Shown: positions 1 through 5,182, counted from the stretch's first letter. The stretch: DNA of 7,261 nucleotides from JANQPX01 sp051010395 (GCA_051010395.1 JBPCVQ010000565.1:1-7261), one strand, 5' to 3'. Notes: generated by a model from the sequence alone, not told the origin. Program-made: numbers and translations.

Positions 1-363
1 ACCAATCCGGTGGATCATTTCGACGAGAAGGATGACCCGTGCCTTCTGACGAAAGCGGCGCCGATCAAGTCGTGTTGGCGGGAGAAGTTTTGGCTGACAT
101 TCGGGGTGATCGTGACGAATGTGCTGCTGTTTGAGCTTCTGATGCCTGGATTGGTCGAGGCTTGGGGGCACGAAACCGTTGTCTTAGTCGGCGCATACCA
201 CGGCATGCTGCTGAGCCTGTGGCTATGCTCGTTCTACGGTTGGCGGATACGCGGTCAGGTGAGCTACGCGAAGTTCGTGCTGCAGATGCGAGCGCCCTGG
301 GTGTGGACGCCGGGGCAGCTGTACCGCGAGATCGAGCGTCGGAATGAAAGGAATGGGTGGTGA
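1..363 (+). CDS. Small two-helix membrane protein, left end probably cut off
   Basis: The reading frame is open from the first base. A GTG at position 10 could start a 117-residue protein, but the few bases before it hold no ribosome-binding site, so the gene may begin outside the window. From the GTG there are about 26 polar residues, then two hydrophobic stretches (about residues 27-47 and 56-77) joined by a short acidic turn. A basic C-terminal tail rich in Arg and Trp follows. This is a two-spanning inner-membrane topology. The stop lies inside the start region of the next gene, which indicates one transcript leading into the terminase. I do not recognise the family. A holin-like role is conceivable from size and topology, but the position just before the terminase does not argue for it. 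Confidence 0.6.
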   Translation, partial: TNPVDHFDEKDDPCLLTKAAPIKSCWREKFWLTFGVIVTNVLLFELLMPGLVEAWGHETVVLVGAYHGMLLSLWLCSFYGWRIRGQVSYAKFVLQMRAPWVWTPGQLYREIERRNERNGW

Positions 364-365
364 AT

Positions 366-626
366 ATGGGCACCCCCCGCAAAGGCTCCGCACGCTGGAC
401 CGAGACGAAGATCCGCGACATGGCGGAGTTGGTCGAGGCGGGCAGCATGGAACCGGTGCAGGCCAAGGTCGCGTCGGATCTGTATCGCGCGGCATACGAG
501 CAGCGGATCTCGCGGGCGAAGCAGAAGCTTACGGGGCGCCTGGTCGAGGACTACATCGACGATGACGAGATGGACGAGATCGAGGGGCCAGGGTTGAAGC
601 TGATCGAAGGCGAGAGGGTTGGGTGA
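366..626 (+). CDS. Small charged protein before TerL; candidate small terminase subunit
   Basis: This protein has 86 residues if started at ATG 366. In-frame GTG codons at 357 and 360 are alternatives, and AAGGA at 348-352 is better spaced for GTG 360. The N-terminus is short and basic (TPRKGSARW). A predicted helical middle follows, and the C-terminus is strongly acidic (DDDEMDEIEG). Its stop overlaps the TerL start as GTGA, which suggests translational coupling. Small terminase subunits (TerS) usually lie directly upstream of TerL and pair a DNA-binding N-terminus with a C-terminal TerL contact, so position and charge pattern fit. There is no sequence motif I recognise, and 86 residues is short for TerS. 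A second candidate lies at 5657-6070. The coding call is firm; the function is inference. Confidence 0.65.
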   Translation: MGTPRKGSARWTETKIRDMAELVEAGSMEPVQAKVASDLYRAAYEQRISRAKQKLTGRLVEDYIDDDEMDEIEGPGLKLIEGERVG

Positions 627-2026
627 CAGGCGCGATTCTAACAGCCACCGATCGCTTTCTGGCCGGCGCGCAGCCCAAGGTCATCCTTCCTGACAACATC
701 CGATCGCTGACAGGGTTCCAGCCGAACCTGTTGCAGCAAGAGCTTCTGCAGCTCAAGGCGCGGTTTCAGGTCCACATGGTGCACCGGCGCGGGACCAAGA
801 GCGTCTGCTACATCAACCACATGGTCGAGCGTGCGATCGAATGCCCGTTCCCGTCTCCGAAATACCTCTACACGGCACAGGCCTTGGACCAGGCGGTGGA
901 GATCGCTTGGGAGTATTTGGTGGAGCTGGCGGACCTGATCCCGGGCGGTGCGACGCACAAGCGGAACTTCTCGATCACGTTGCCGACCAGGGCCGGGCAC
1001 CGCGCGCAGATCATGCTCAAGGGCACCGACAGCATCGGCGAGCGGGTCCGGGGAAAGTATCTCGATGGAGTGGTCAATGATGAAGCAGCGTTCGACAGTC
1101 CCAGCTATTGGCGAAGTAAGATACGGCCGATGCTCTCAGATCGTGGGCGTAGGGGATTCGACCGGAATGGTTATCCTAACCAATGGTCAGTTCGTCTCTC
1201 CACCCCCGCCGGACGTAATCATTTCTACCGAGCCCATCGAGATGCTACCGCGTGGATGCAAGGCCGGACCGTCATCCAGCGCAACCCCAAGACAGGCGTC
1301 GAAAAAGAGGTAAGCCGCAACAACTGGGCGGCGGTGTTCCGCCCGGTGACCGACACCGACATCCTGGACCAGGAAGAGATCGACGAGCTCCAGATCGACC
1401 TCACCGAGGCCGAGTTCAAGCGCGAGTACATGCTCGATGTGGACGCCATGGTCGAGGGCGCGATCTATGGCGACGAACTCGGCAGGCTGCGCAAGCACGG
1501 GCTGATCGACCTCTGCCCCTACAACCCGGATTATCCGGTCAACACGTGCTGGGACAAGGGCTGGCACGACAAGGTCGCGTGGTTTTTCCAGCTGATCGGA
1601 CCGTCGGTGAATTGGATCGACTTTGGGTGGTGGCGGCAAAAGCGCTGGGGCCGTGTGGTCAGCGACATGCAGCGTAAGGGATGGAAATGGGGGTCCCATG
1701 TTTTTCCGCACGACGCCAGACACCACAACGACGACGGGCACCAGTGCATGGCGACCTTGCGCGGCTACGGCATCAAGATGACCGACGCGCCTAAGCTCCT
1801 CAAGCAAGACGGTTGCGAGATCGCGCAGAAGATATTGCTGCGCTCTAGGTTCGACGAGCCACGCTGTGCGGAGGGGATCGACGCCTTGGCGCTCTACCAG
1901 GTCGATTACGACGAGGAGACCGAGACCTGGAGCGACGATGTCGCCAAGAAGTTCACGCGTCACCCGGCAGACGCCTTTCGCATCGGCGCCGTGTGGATCA
2001 ACAAGACGATGAATGGGCGAGCCTGA
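623..2026 (+). CDS. terL: Phage terminase large subunit (TerL): packaging ATPase and nuclease
   Basis: TerL drives DNA into the procapsid by ATP hydrolysis and cuts the concatemer. At 467 residues the length is normal. The ATPase half shows the family pattern: a Walker A position at about 54-60 (HRRGTKS), Walker B at 147-154 (LDGVVNDE, with Asp153 and catalytic Glu154), and the coupling motif at 192-202 (LSTPAGRNHFY). The nuclease half shows the first acidic site at 309-317 (CWDKGWHDK, Asp311), a PHDA motif at 362-365 and a final HPADAF at 447-452 (Asp450), as in RNase H-fold terminases. GTG 623 is preceded by GAGAGGG at 612-618 and overlaps the previous stop. The Walker A is odd: related enzymes commonly read HRR-x-G-K-S/T, but Thr replaces the Gly before Lys59, and Asn precedes the Walker B Asp. 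The identification is secure. The packaging type (cos or headful) cannot be told from sequence alone. Confidence 0.96.
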   Translation: MTGAILTATDRFLAGAQPKVILPDNIRSLTGFQPNLLQQELLQLKARFQVHMVHRRGTKSVCYINHMVERAIECPFPSPKYLYTAQALDQAVEIAWEYLVELADLIPGGATHKRNFSITLPTRAGHRAQIMLKGTDSIGERVRGKYLDGVVNDEAAFDSPSYWRSKIRPMLSDRGRRGFDRNGYPNQWSVRLSTPAGRNHFYRAHRDATAWMQGRTVIQRNPKTGVEKEVSRNNWAAVFRPVTDTDILDQEEIDELQIDLTEAEFKREYMLDVDAMVEGAIYGDELGRLRKHGLIDLCPYNPDYPVNTCWDKGWHDKVAWFFQLIGPSVNWIDFGWWRQKRWGRVVSDMQRKGWKWGSHVFPHDARHHNDDGHQCMATLRGYGIKMTDAPKLLKQDGCEIAQKILLRSRFDEPRCAEGIDALALYQVDYDEETETWSDDVAKKFTRHPADAFRIGAVWINKTMNGRA

Positions 2027-2367
2027 TGGGTTTCTTTGCGAAAGAGGCCAAGGAGTGGAAGAAAACGAACCCGTTTGCAGATGTCGGCCGTGCCTATTCT
2101 GGCGGAAAATCCAAAGGCTACAATCAAATGACCAAGGAGCTTGGAAAGAAATATGCTGGGGTGGACCAGAAACGTGAAACATCTCTGCAGAGATCCAGGC
2201 GCCAAACCCAAATGGCCCGTGAAGACGCTCAGCACCTTCAAATTCAGCTGATGAAAGAGCGGCAGGCCAACAAGGAAATGATGGATAGGATCGCCAATGA
2301 GGCCGGCAAGAGGCAGAATTATAAGGATTCCATTAGGAACATCCGTCAAATGGCGGGCGGAAAATGA
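2026..2367 (+). CDS. Charged helical phage protein of unknown function
   Basis: The ATG at 2026 shares its A with the TerL stop (TGATG), so this start is preferred over an in-frame GTG at 1993 lying inside TerL. The product has 113 residues. It opens with MGFFAKEAKEWKK and has a Gly/Ser/Lys-rich stretch at about 26-32. A long, highly charged, Gln- and Met-rich region without Pro follows (about residues 50-100), which should be helical and possibly coiled-coil. The end is basic (RQMAGGK). There is no signal peptide or membrane segment. Small helical proteins beside phage packaging genes can be head-completion, scaffold-like or internal virion proteins, but I recognise no family. Its third-position GC is visibly lower than in TerL. 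Its stop overlaps the next start as ATGA. Confidence 0.8.
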   Translation: MGFFAKEAKEWKKTNPFADVGRAYSGGKSKGYNQMTKELGKKYAGVDQKRETSLQRSRRQTQMAREDAQHLQIQLMKERQANKEMMDRIANEAGKRQNYKDSIRNIRQMAGGK

Positions 2368-2747
2368 GCTGGGAGAGCTCAGGGATCGTCGCGGCGGTCG
2401 TGCTGTTGGCGCTCTACCACATAGGCGCCCTGGGATGGCTATGGAGGCGCTTCGTTGTCCGATCGGTCACATCCATATGGAAACGGGCGCCATCGGCTGG
2501 TGAGCGTCCTCATGTGCCGAACAAGCTGCGGTTCACGATCTTCGAGCGGGACAAGTTCAAGTGTGTCTATTGCGGGCGCCGTGTCCGCGACGGTGTGGAG
2601 CTCGACGCCAAGCGGCTGGACCACTTCGTACCGTGGCGGATCGTCAAGAAGCATGAGGCGAAAAACTTCGTAACTGCCTGTAGACAATGCAATTCCGGGA
2701 AAGGCGGCCGCGTCATGAAACAGCCGATCGAGGATTTCGTGCGCTAG
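2364..2747 (+). CDS. HNH endonuclease with an N-terminal membrane-like segment
   Basis: This protein has 127 residues and its start overlaps the previous stop (ATGA). Residues about 55-114 form a classic zinc-containing HNH nuclease: RFTIFERDKFKCVYCG with Cys67 and Cys70, then LDHFVPW with His87, Asn101 in KNFVTACRQC, and Cys106/Cys109 followed by NSGKG. HNH proteins encoded beside terminases are known in phages such as HK97, where the nuclease works with the terminase to cut cos DNA, so a packaging role is plausible. A free-standing homing-type nuclease is the alternative. The odd part is residues 8-30, a hydrophobic run ending in WRR that looks like a transmembrane helix and is not usual in this family. 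A GTG at 2514 would give a soluble HNH domain without it, though no good ribosome-binding site precedes that codon. Confidence 0.88.
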   Translation: MSWESSGIVAAVVLLALYHIGALGWLWRRFVVRSVTSIWKRAPSAGERPHVPNKLRFTIFERDKFKCVYCGRRVRDGVELDAKRLDHFVPWRIVKKHEAKNFVTACRQCNSGKGGRVMKQPIEDFVR

Positions 2748-2914
2748 GCTATGGACGAAAGCCAAGCCTTCAGATCATCGCCAGCGTACAGCAGAAGGCC
2801 GATGATCAAAGCCGGAAACCAAAAAGCCTCAACAACGTAGTTGACCAGAAACAGCGTGAACGGCGCCCAGGTGTGATGCCTGCGCAGCCAGGGAGATAGG
2901 CGGTGGATCTTCAT
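2744..2914 (-). CDS. Small single-helix membrane protein, last gene of the leftward operon
   Basis: This minus-strand protein has 56 residues. Its ATG at 2914 overlaps the stop of the upstream gene (ATGA), and AGAGGA lies nine bases upstream, so this start is preferred over a longer in-frame version. The N-terminus is basic (KIHRLSPWLRRHH). A long aromatic and aliphatic stretch follows at about residues 18-43, then a short acidic tail (GDDLKAWLSSIA). This is one, or a tight pair of, membrane helices, with the basic end expected in the cytoplasm. The stop shares CTAG with the stop of the convergent HNH gene. The family is unknown; superinfection-exclusion and holin-like proteins can look like this, but nothing specific points to either. 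Confidence 0.7.
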   Translation of the reverse strand: MKIHRLSPWLRRHHTWAPFTLFLVNYVVEAFWFPALIIGLLLYAGDDLKAWLSSIA

Positions 2915-3216
2915 TGGTCTGTGTCCTCTGGTGTGGGGGCTAAATCCCAAAGCCGTTTCCAGACTCTTAGATCCTGATCTACCCCTATTGCCGCATGTAA
3001 TCCCCCTAGGGGGTTTCCCGTATTCGGATGCTCACGCGGAGCCGCCTTCCACCCCTTCTCCTCCAGCCAAGCGTCGTTGGCCTCGATTATCGCATCAAGC
3101 ATCTCAAGGTTTGGTATGAGCGCGGGCCCCTTTTCAGTCTCGAATGTCAACGGTGGGTGGCGCTGCATGACTTCAATCAAAGCCTTGGCTATCGCATCTC
3201 GGCGCGTCTCATTCAT
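2911..3216 (-). CDS. Hypothetical soluble protein in the leftward regulatory operon
   Basis: This minus-strand protein has 101 residues. The start at 3216 is well supported: a strong GGAGGA ribosome-binding site sits eight bases upstream, inside the end of the preceding gene, which this gene overlaps by eight bases. An N-terminal helix (MNETRRDAIAKALIEVMQ) leads into PPLTFETEKGPALIPN. A second acidic amphipathic helix follows (about residues 37-53), then a Gly/Pro-rich linker (about 60-78), and the C-terminus is acidic. There is no membrane segment, signal peptide or Cys motif. The gene lies between a probable repressor and a membrane protein, a position typical of small accessory phage genes. 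I recognise no family and assign no function. Confidence 0.72.
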   Translation of the reverse strand: MNETRRDAIAKALIEVMQRHPPLTFETEKGPALIPNLEMLDAIIEANDAWLEEKGWKAAPREHPNTGNPLGGLHAAIGVDQDLRVWKRLWDLAPTPEDTDQ

Positions 3217-3409
3217 GGTCCAAATCCTCCCTCGGCCTCATTTCGCCATTAGCCCATAGCTCCAAGACATGCACGAGCAACGCATTGCGTGTCGGCTTCG
3301 GGCTCATGCGCGATTGGATGTCATTGATTTTCATAGCCAACGCGTCAGGCACGTAGACATGCCAGTCTCTGTGGCCTGGTGTGACGGTCCATTTCGGTTG
3401 CGTCCGCAT
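3209..3409 (-). CDS. Ribbon-helix-helix type DNA-binding regulator
   Basis: This minus-strand protein has 66 residues. ATG 3409 has AAAGGA seven bases upstream, whereas longer in-frame versions would start inside or before the promoter. Residues 16-21 (WHVYVP) fit the N-terminal beta strand of a ribbon-helix-helix protein. DALAMKINDIQSRM fits the first helix, and after a short turn TRNALLVHVLELWANGE fits the second. The R-N-A-L-L-V start of that helix is typical of Arc/MetJ-like repressors. Such proteins bind short inverted or tandem sites as dimers of dimers. The gene is the first of the leftward operon and lies immediately beside the inverted repeats at 3413-3467, so autoregulation and control of the divergent operon is the natural inference. 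The fold assignment rests on pattern only. Confidence 0.75.
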   Translation of the reverse strand: MRTQPKWTVTPGHRDWHVYVPDALAMKINDIQSRMSPKPTRNALLVHVLELWANGEMRPREDLDHE

Positions 3410-3412
3410 CAC

Positions 3413-3440
3413 ATATCCTTTTTGGGTTGACAAAGGATAT
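3413..3440. promoter_or_regulatory. Operator-like 9-bp inverted repeat
   Basis: ATATCCTTT (3413-3421) and AAAGGATAT (3432-3440) form a perfect 9-bp inverted repeat with a 10-base gap. The left arm, read on the minus strand, contains the ribosome-binding site of the RHH gene. The right arm is part of a second palindrome, AGGATATCCT (3434-3443). The repeat covers the expected leftward transcription start and the rightward -35 box, as expected for a repressor site. Confidence 0.6.
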
Positions 3441-3455
3441 CCTATATGGGACATT
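3427..3455 (+). promoter_or_regulatory. Weaker rightward promoter for the zinc-ribbon operon
   Basis: TTGACA at 3427-3432 is a perfect -35 box, but the element at 17-base spacing, GACATT (3450-3455), matches the -10 consensus at only three positions. Transcription would start near 3462, upstream of the AAGGAG ribosome-binding site at 3472-3477. The two -35 boxes form an 8-bp inverted repeat (3427-3434 with 3460-3467). A weak core of this kind may need an activator, or may be off while the leftward promoter is occupied. Confidence 0.4.
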
Positions 3456-3467
3456 TGTATTTGTCAA
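3439..3467 (-). promoter_or_regulatory. Leftward sigma70-type promoter for the RHH operon
   Basis: Read on the minus strand, TTGACA (3467-3462) is a perfect -35 box. After a 17-base spacer comes TAGGAT (3444-3439), matching the -10 consensus at four of six positions. Transcription would begin near 3432, about 23 bases before the ATG at 3409. It overlaps a rightward promoter on the other strand. Confidence 0.6.
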
Positions 3468-3485
3468 CACCAAGGAGCTACCCCA

Positions 3486-3647
3486 ATGACCCAGCGAACC
3501 CATCCTTACAAATGCGGCACATGCGGCGAGGTAGCACAAATTCAGCTTCTTTGGGTTTTGCCTGAGGTCTACTGCGATAACTGCGGGTGGGAGATGAGGC
3601 CGGTTAAGCCTGCGGTTGTTTTCATTGCTGAGGACCCAAACAAATGA
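3486..3647 (+). CDS. Small zinc-ribbon protein, first of a tandem pair
   Basis: The protein has 53 residues. ATG 3486 has AAGGAG eight bases upstream (3472-3477); longer in-frame versions would run through the promoter region and are rejected. Two CxxC knuckles, Cys10/Cys13 (YKCGTCGE) and Cys30/Cys33 (YCDNCGWEMRPV), are spaced as in a rubredoxin-like zinc ribbon that binds one zinc ion with four cysteines. The linker between knuckles is hydrophobic, and the tail (VVFIAEDPNK) could add a beta strand. There is no catalytic motif. Such mini zinc ribbons in phages are usually nucleic-acid- or protein-binding adaptors, but the specific role is unknown. Its stop overlaps the next start (ATGA), and that next gene is a clear paralogue. 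Confidence 0.82.
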   Translation: MTQRTHPYKCGTCGEVAQIQLLWVLPEVYCDNCGWEMRPVKPAVVFIAEDPNK

Positions 3648-3814
3648 CCGCGCAAATCCTAGATTTCCCGATCATCCCGCTGAAGCTGGCGGATCGTGGC
3701 GATGCCAGAGATTATCGCTGTTCGGATTGCGGCGAGATGGTCTTCTCGCTGAGAACAGCACGAGCGCTCTATTGCAACTGCGGCGCCGAGATGCGCCCGG
3801 TGGAGGGGAAGTGA
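3644..3814 (+). CDS. Small zinc-ribbon protein, second of the tandem pair
   Basis: This 56-residue gene starts at ATG 3644, overlapping the previous stop by four bases, and ends with TGA at 3812-3814. It carries YRCSDCGEM (Cys26, Cys29) and YCNCGAEMRPV (Cys44, Cys46). These match the preceding gene at the same relative positions, including the conserved C-G-x-E-M-R-P-V ending, so the two are paralogues from a tandem duplication. The difference is the second knuckle: C-x-C here against C-x-x-C in the first copy, a one-residue deletion that may alter zinc geometry. An extra N-terminal segment (AQILDFPIIPLKLADRGDA) precedes the ribbon. Paralogy and coupling make the gene convincing despite its size; the function is unknown. 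Confidence 0.8.
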   Translation: MTAQILDFPIIPLKLADRGDARDYRCSDCGEMVFSLRTARALYCNCGAEMRPVEGK

Positions 3815-3815
3815 G

Positions 3816-4085
3816 ATGGAAATCACTGAATTAGTTGAATGTCTTCGGCAGCAGCGGACACGACTTGATAGTGGCGCGTACTATTCCTATCAGGGAGATA
3901 TATTCCAGCAAGCCGCCGACACGATCGAGCGCCAGCAAGAGACCCTGGACGCCATCAAAACATCGCCCGGCGCTGCTGCTGCTCTGCGTCAGATCACACG
4001 ACTCATGAAAGAGCGTGACGCCCTCAAGGCCGAGGTCGAGCGGTTGAAGGTGGTTGGATGTGTGGAGAGGGCGTTAGACGAATGA
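3816..4085 (+). CDS. Coiled-coil phage accessory protein
   Basis: The protein has 89 residues. It starts one base after the preceding stop, with GAGGGGAAG upstream as ribosome-binding site. The middle reads DIFQQAADTIERQQETLDAI, a wording close to small early phage proteins in the broad Ead/Ea22-like group, where an AAD-x-IE element precedes a coiled coil. A second helical stretch at about residues 57-80 (LRQITRLMKERDALKAEVER) has Leu/Ile/Val spacing suitable for a coiled coil. There is no membrane segment or catalytic motif. Its stop overlaps the next start (ATGA). The likely role is a dimeric accessory or regulatory protein; the family link is a resemblance only. Confidence 0.78.
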   Translation: MEITELVECLRQQRTRLDSGAYYSYQGDIFQQAADTIERQQETLDAIKTSPGAAAALRQITRLMKERDALKAEVERLKVVGCVERALDE

Positions 4086-4327
4086 CCCGCGCCGCACTCC
4101 TCGCCCTGCTCCTGCTCGCCGGCTGCTCAAGCACGCCACCGGTTGAGCCAGTCACCCAGTCACATGCCCATGTGGGCTGGTCGCTCATGCCTGGCGGCTA
4201 CTCCTGCCCAATCATGGACACCGGCGATGGGCCAACCGTCATGTGCGGCGTGTTCCGCCTCGGCGATGAGGCCGCAGTGTTCGACACGGTCGGGGCCACT
4301 GTGAAGGCTTTCTCGGAGGCTGAGTGA
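4082..4327 (+). CDS. Small lipoprotein with signal peptide and lipobox
   Basis: The protein has 81 residues, started at ATG 4082, which overlaps the previous stop; an upstream in-frame GTG/ATG version would add an improbable leader. The N-terminus is a textbook lipoprotein signal: MTR, a Leu/Ala core, and the lipobox LAGC with Cys15 as the lipidation site. SSTPPVEPV follows as a short Pro-containing linker. The rest is compact, with two further cysteines (in YSCPIM and VMCGVF) that could form a disulfide in the periplasm. Spanin outer-membrane subunits (Rz1) are small Pro-rich lipoproteins, but no Rz partner with a periplasmic coiled coil is present beside it. An envelope-modifying accessory lipoprotein is therefore at least as likely. 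Confidence 0.82.
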   Translation: MTRAALLALLLLAGCSSTPPVEPVTQSHAHVGWSLMPGGYSCPIMDTGDGPTVMCGVFRLGDEAAVFDTVGATVKAFSEAE

Positions 4328-4509
4328 TGATCACCTTCAACAAGGGCGCCTGGTTCGTCGTCGGGCTCGTGCTCGGTCTAGCCGTTGGCTCAGGCGACGC
4401 CGGGCCGGAGATCAGGACTCTCTGGGAAAACCTGAGATCGAGCGCATCGACCCTAGCCAATACAGCCGGCAGCGGCGCGCAGGACGTCGGCGGCTGGGTG
4501 GAGGAGTGA
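4327..4509 (+). CDS. Small one-helix membrane protein
   Basis: The protein has 60 residues. ATG 4327 shares its A with the previous stop (TGATG), and a GTG directly before it is an alternative. A short polar N-terminus is followed by a hydrophobic, Gly-rich segment at about residues 9-24 (WFVVGLVLGLAVGS). A soluble tail of about 35 residues comes next, with Ser/Ala/Gly-rich parts and an acidic end (GGWVEE). The hydrophobic part could be a membrane anchor or an uncleaved signal. Translational coupling to the lipoprotein suggests that the two act together at the envelope. The tail is too short and too Gly-rich for a typical inner-membrane spanin. Family unknown. Confidence 0.7.
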   Translation: MITFNKGAWFVVGLVLGLAVGSGDAGPEIRTLWENLRSSASTLANTAGSGAQDVGGWVEE

Positions 4510-4511
4510 AA

Positions 4512-4547
4512 ATACTTGTTGACATAGCGATACCAAGTATCTATATT
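4512..4547 (+). promoter_or_regulatory. Strong sigma70-type promoter with overlapping dyad operators
   Basis: TTGACA (4519-4524) and TATATT (4542-4547) are separated by exactly 17 bases, a near-consensus promoter with a start expected near 4554. Two dyads overlap it: ATACTTG (4512-4518) with CAAGTAT (4534-4540), and GATAC (4529-4533) with GTATC (4537-4541) around CAA. A repressor bound here would cover the -35 box and the spacer. The Cro-like protein encoded downstream is the obvious candidate. Confidence 0.72.
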
Positions 4548-4554
4548 AGATTCA

Positions 4555-4692
4555 GTTGGAAGGGAGTTAGGGACACGCACTGCAGGACGCGCCGGACTTC
4601 GTGGGCTGGCTAGAAGTAGACCCTGTCACCCTCTATCCCGACACTGCCGCGTAAGTCCAAAGAGTGGCGGCACTCAGAAGCTCCCTTCCAAC
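4555..4692 (+). ncRNA. Structured leader or small RNA closed by a 14-bp stem
   Basis: GTTGGAAGGGAG (4555-4566) is perfectly complementary to CTCCCTTCCAAC (4681-4692). Bases 4567-4568 extend the stem with a G-U and a U-A pair to 14 bp. The 5' arm begins one base after the predicted transcription start of the promoter at 4519-4547, so the RNA would begin with the stem. Inside lie a 5-bp hairpin GAGTG-GCGG-CACTC (4662-4675) and two possible stems, 4587-4591 with 4648-4652 and 4594-4599 with 4653-4658. These two cross each other, so they are alternatives or a pseudoknot. No U-run follows the closing stem, so this is either a stable 5' leader of the repressor mRNA or a processed RNA. It matches no RNA family I can name. 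Confidence 0.45.
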
Positions 4693-4715
4693 AATCAACA
4701 TCATGGTTTGCACCT

Positions 4716-4949
4716 ATGAATCCCTTTACAAGGCACTACACAACGTCTGCTACGAGAGCCAAATGCTTTTTCTTCCCCGAGTGGTACGCCCGCATGGGCT
4801 ACCACCGCCACGGGGGGCAGAAAGCTTGCGCCGATGCCCTCGGTGTCACACCGGGGCAAGTGCGCCACCTTCTTAGCGGCCGGCGCCAGCCCAACAAGAC
4901 CCTGACCAAGCTGTGCCAGCTCATTCAGTTCCGGGAGTGCGGATCATGA
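4716..4949 (+). CDS. XRE/Cro-like helix-turn-helix repressor
   Basis: The protein has 77 residues from ATG 4716. Residues about 34-70 form a small Cro/CI-type helix-turn-helix domain: GQKACADALGVTPGQVRHLLSGRRQPNKTLTKL. ALGV makes the turn, TPGQVRHLLSG the recognition helix, and the SGRR-x-P motif follows it as in XRE proteins. FFPEWYARMGY just before would be the first helix. No good ribosome-binding site precedes 4716; ATG 4794 would give only 51 residues and lose part of the first helix. The gene follows a strong promoter with dyad operators and a long structured leader, which suggests autoregulation plus RNA-level control. Its stop overlaps the lipoprotein start (ATGA). The fold is fairly secure; the exact start is not. 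Confidence 0.8.
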   Translation: MNPFTRHYTTSATRAKCFFFPEWYARMGYHRHGGQKACADALGVTPGQVRHLLSGRRQPNKTLTKLCQLIQFRECGS

Positions 4950-5182
4950 AAACCCTAGCCACCATCGCCCTAGCCCTTCTGCTCTCTGGCTGCATGGGCA
5001 ACGGCGCTGGCTATCAGTACAACCCAGCGCTGGCCCAAGCCCTCGCCAACGTCTCCAATCAATGGCAGGGCCGTATGCAGTACCAGCAGATGCTCAACAT
5101 GCAGCAGCAAATCTACAACCAGCGCCAGCAGGTGCGACCCGTCCAGTGCTTCAACCTCGGGGGTGTGGTCCAGTGTCAGTAG
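4946..5182 (+). CDS. Gln-rich small lipoprotein
   Basis: The protein has 78 residues. ATG 4946 overlaps the repressor stop, and a longer in-frame version upstream would lie inside the repressor gene. The signal peptide is clear: MKTLATIALALLLSGC with lipobox LSGC and lipidated Cys16. The mature part begins MGNGAGYQYNP and then becomes very rich in Gln, Asn, Met and Tyr (about residues 38-66), probably an extended helix. It ends with two cysteines (QCFNLGGVVQCQ) that could pair. C-terminal Cys-x(n)-Cys tails of this type occur in small proteobacterial lipoproteins of unknown role. It is unrelated in sequence to the other lipoprotein in this window. An outer-membrane or inner-leaflet accessory role is inferred from the signal only. 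Confidence 0.8.
   Translation: MKTLATIALALLLSGCMGNGAGYQYNPALAQALANVSNQWQGRMQYQQMLNMQQQIYNQRQQVRPVQCFNLGGVVQCQ

Noticed and set aside
1187..2182. Long minus-strand open frame of 331 codons
   Set aside because: It lies wholly opposite the motif-rich TerL and the next gene, has biased His/Leu/Val composition typical of antisense reading in GC-rich DNA, and has no ribosome-binding site or recognisable motif.
4082..4509. Rz/Rz1 spanin pair
   Set aside because: The lipoprotein fits Rz1 only loosely, and the 60-residue partner lacks the long periplasmic coiled coil of an inner-membrane spanin. The order is also reversed.
4580..4654. Possible 24-codon reading frame (CTG start, reading LQDAPDFVGWLEVDP) inside the structured leader
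   Set aside because: It reads somewhat like protein, but it has no ATG or good start and no ribosome-binding site, and it sits inside the paired RNA. A leader peptide cannot be excluded, only not supported.
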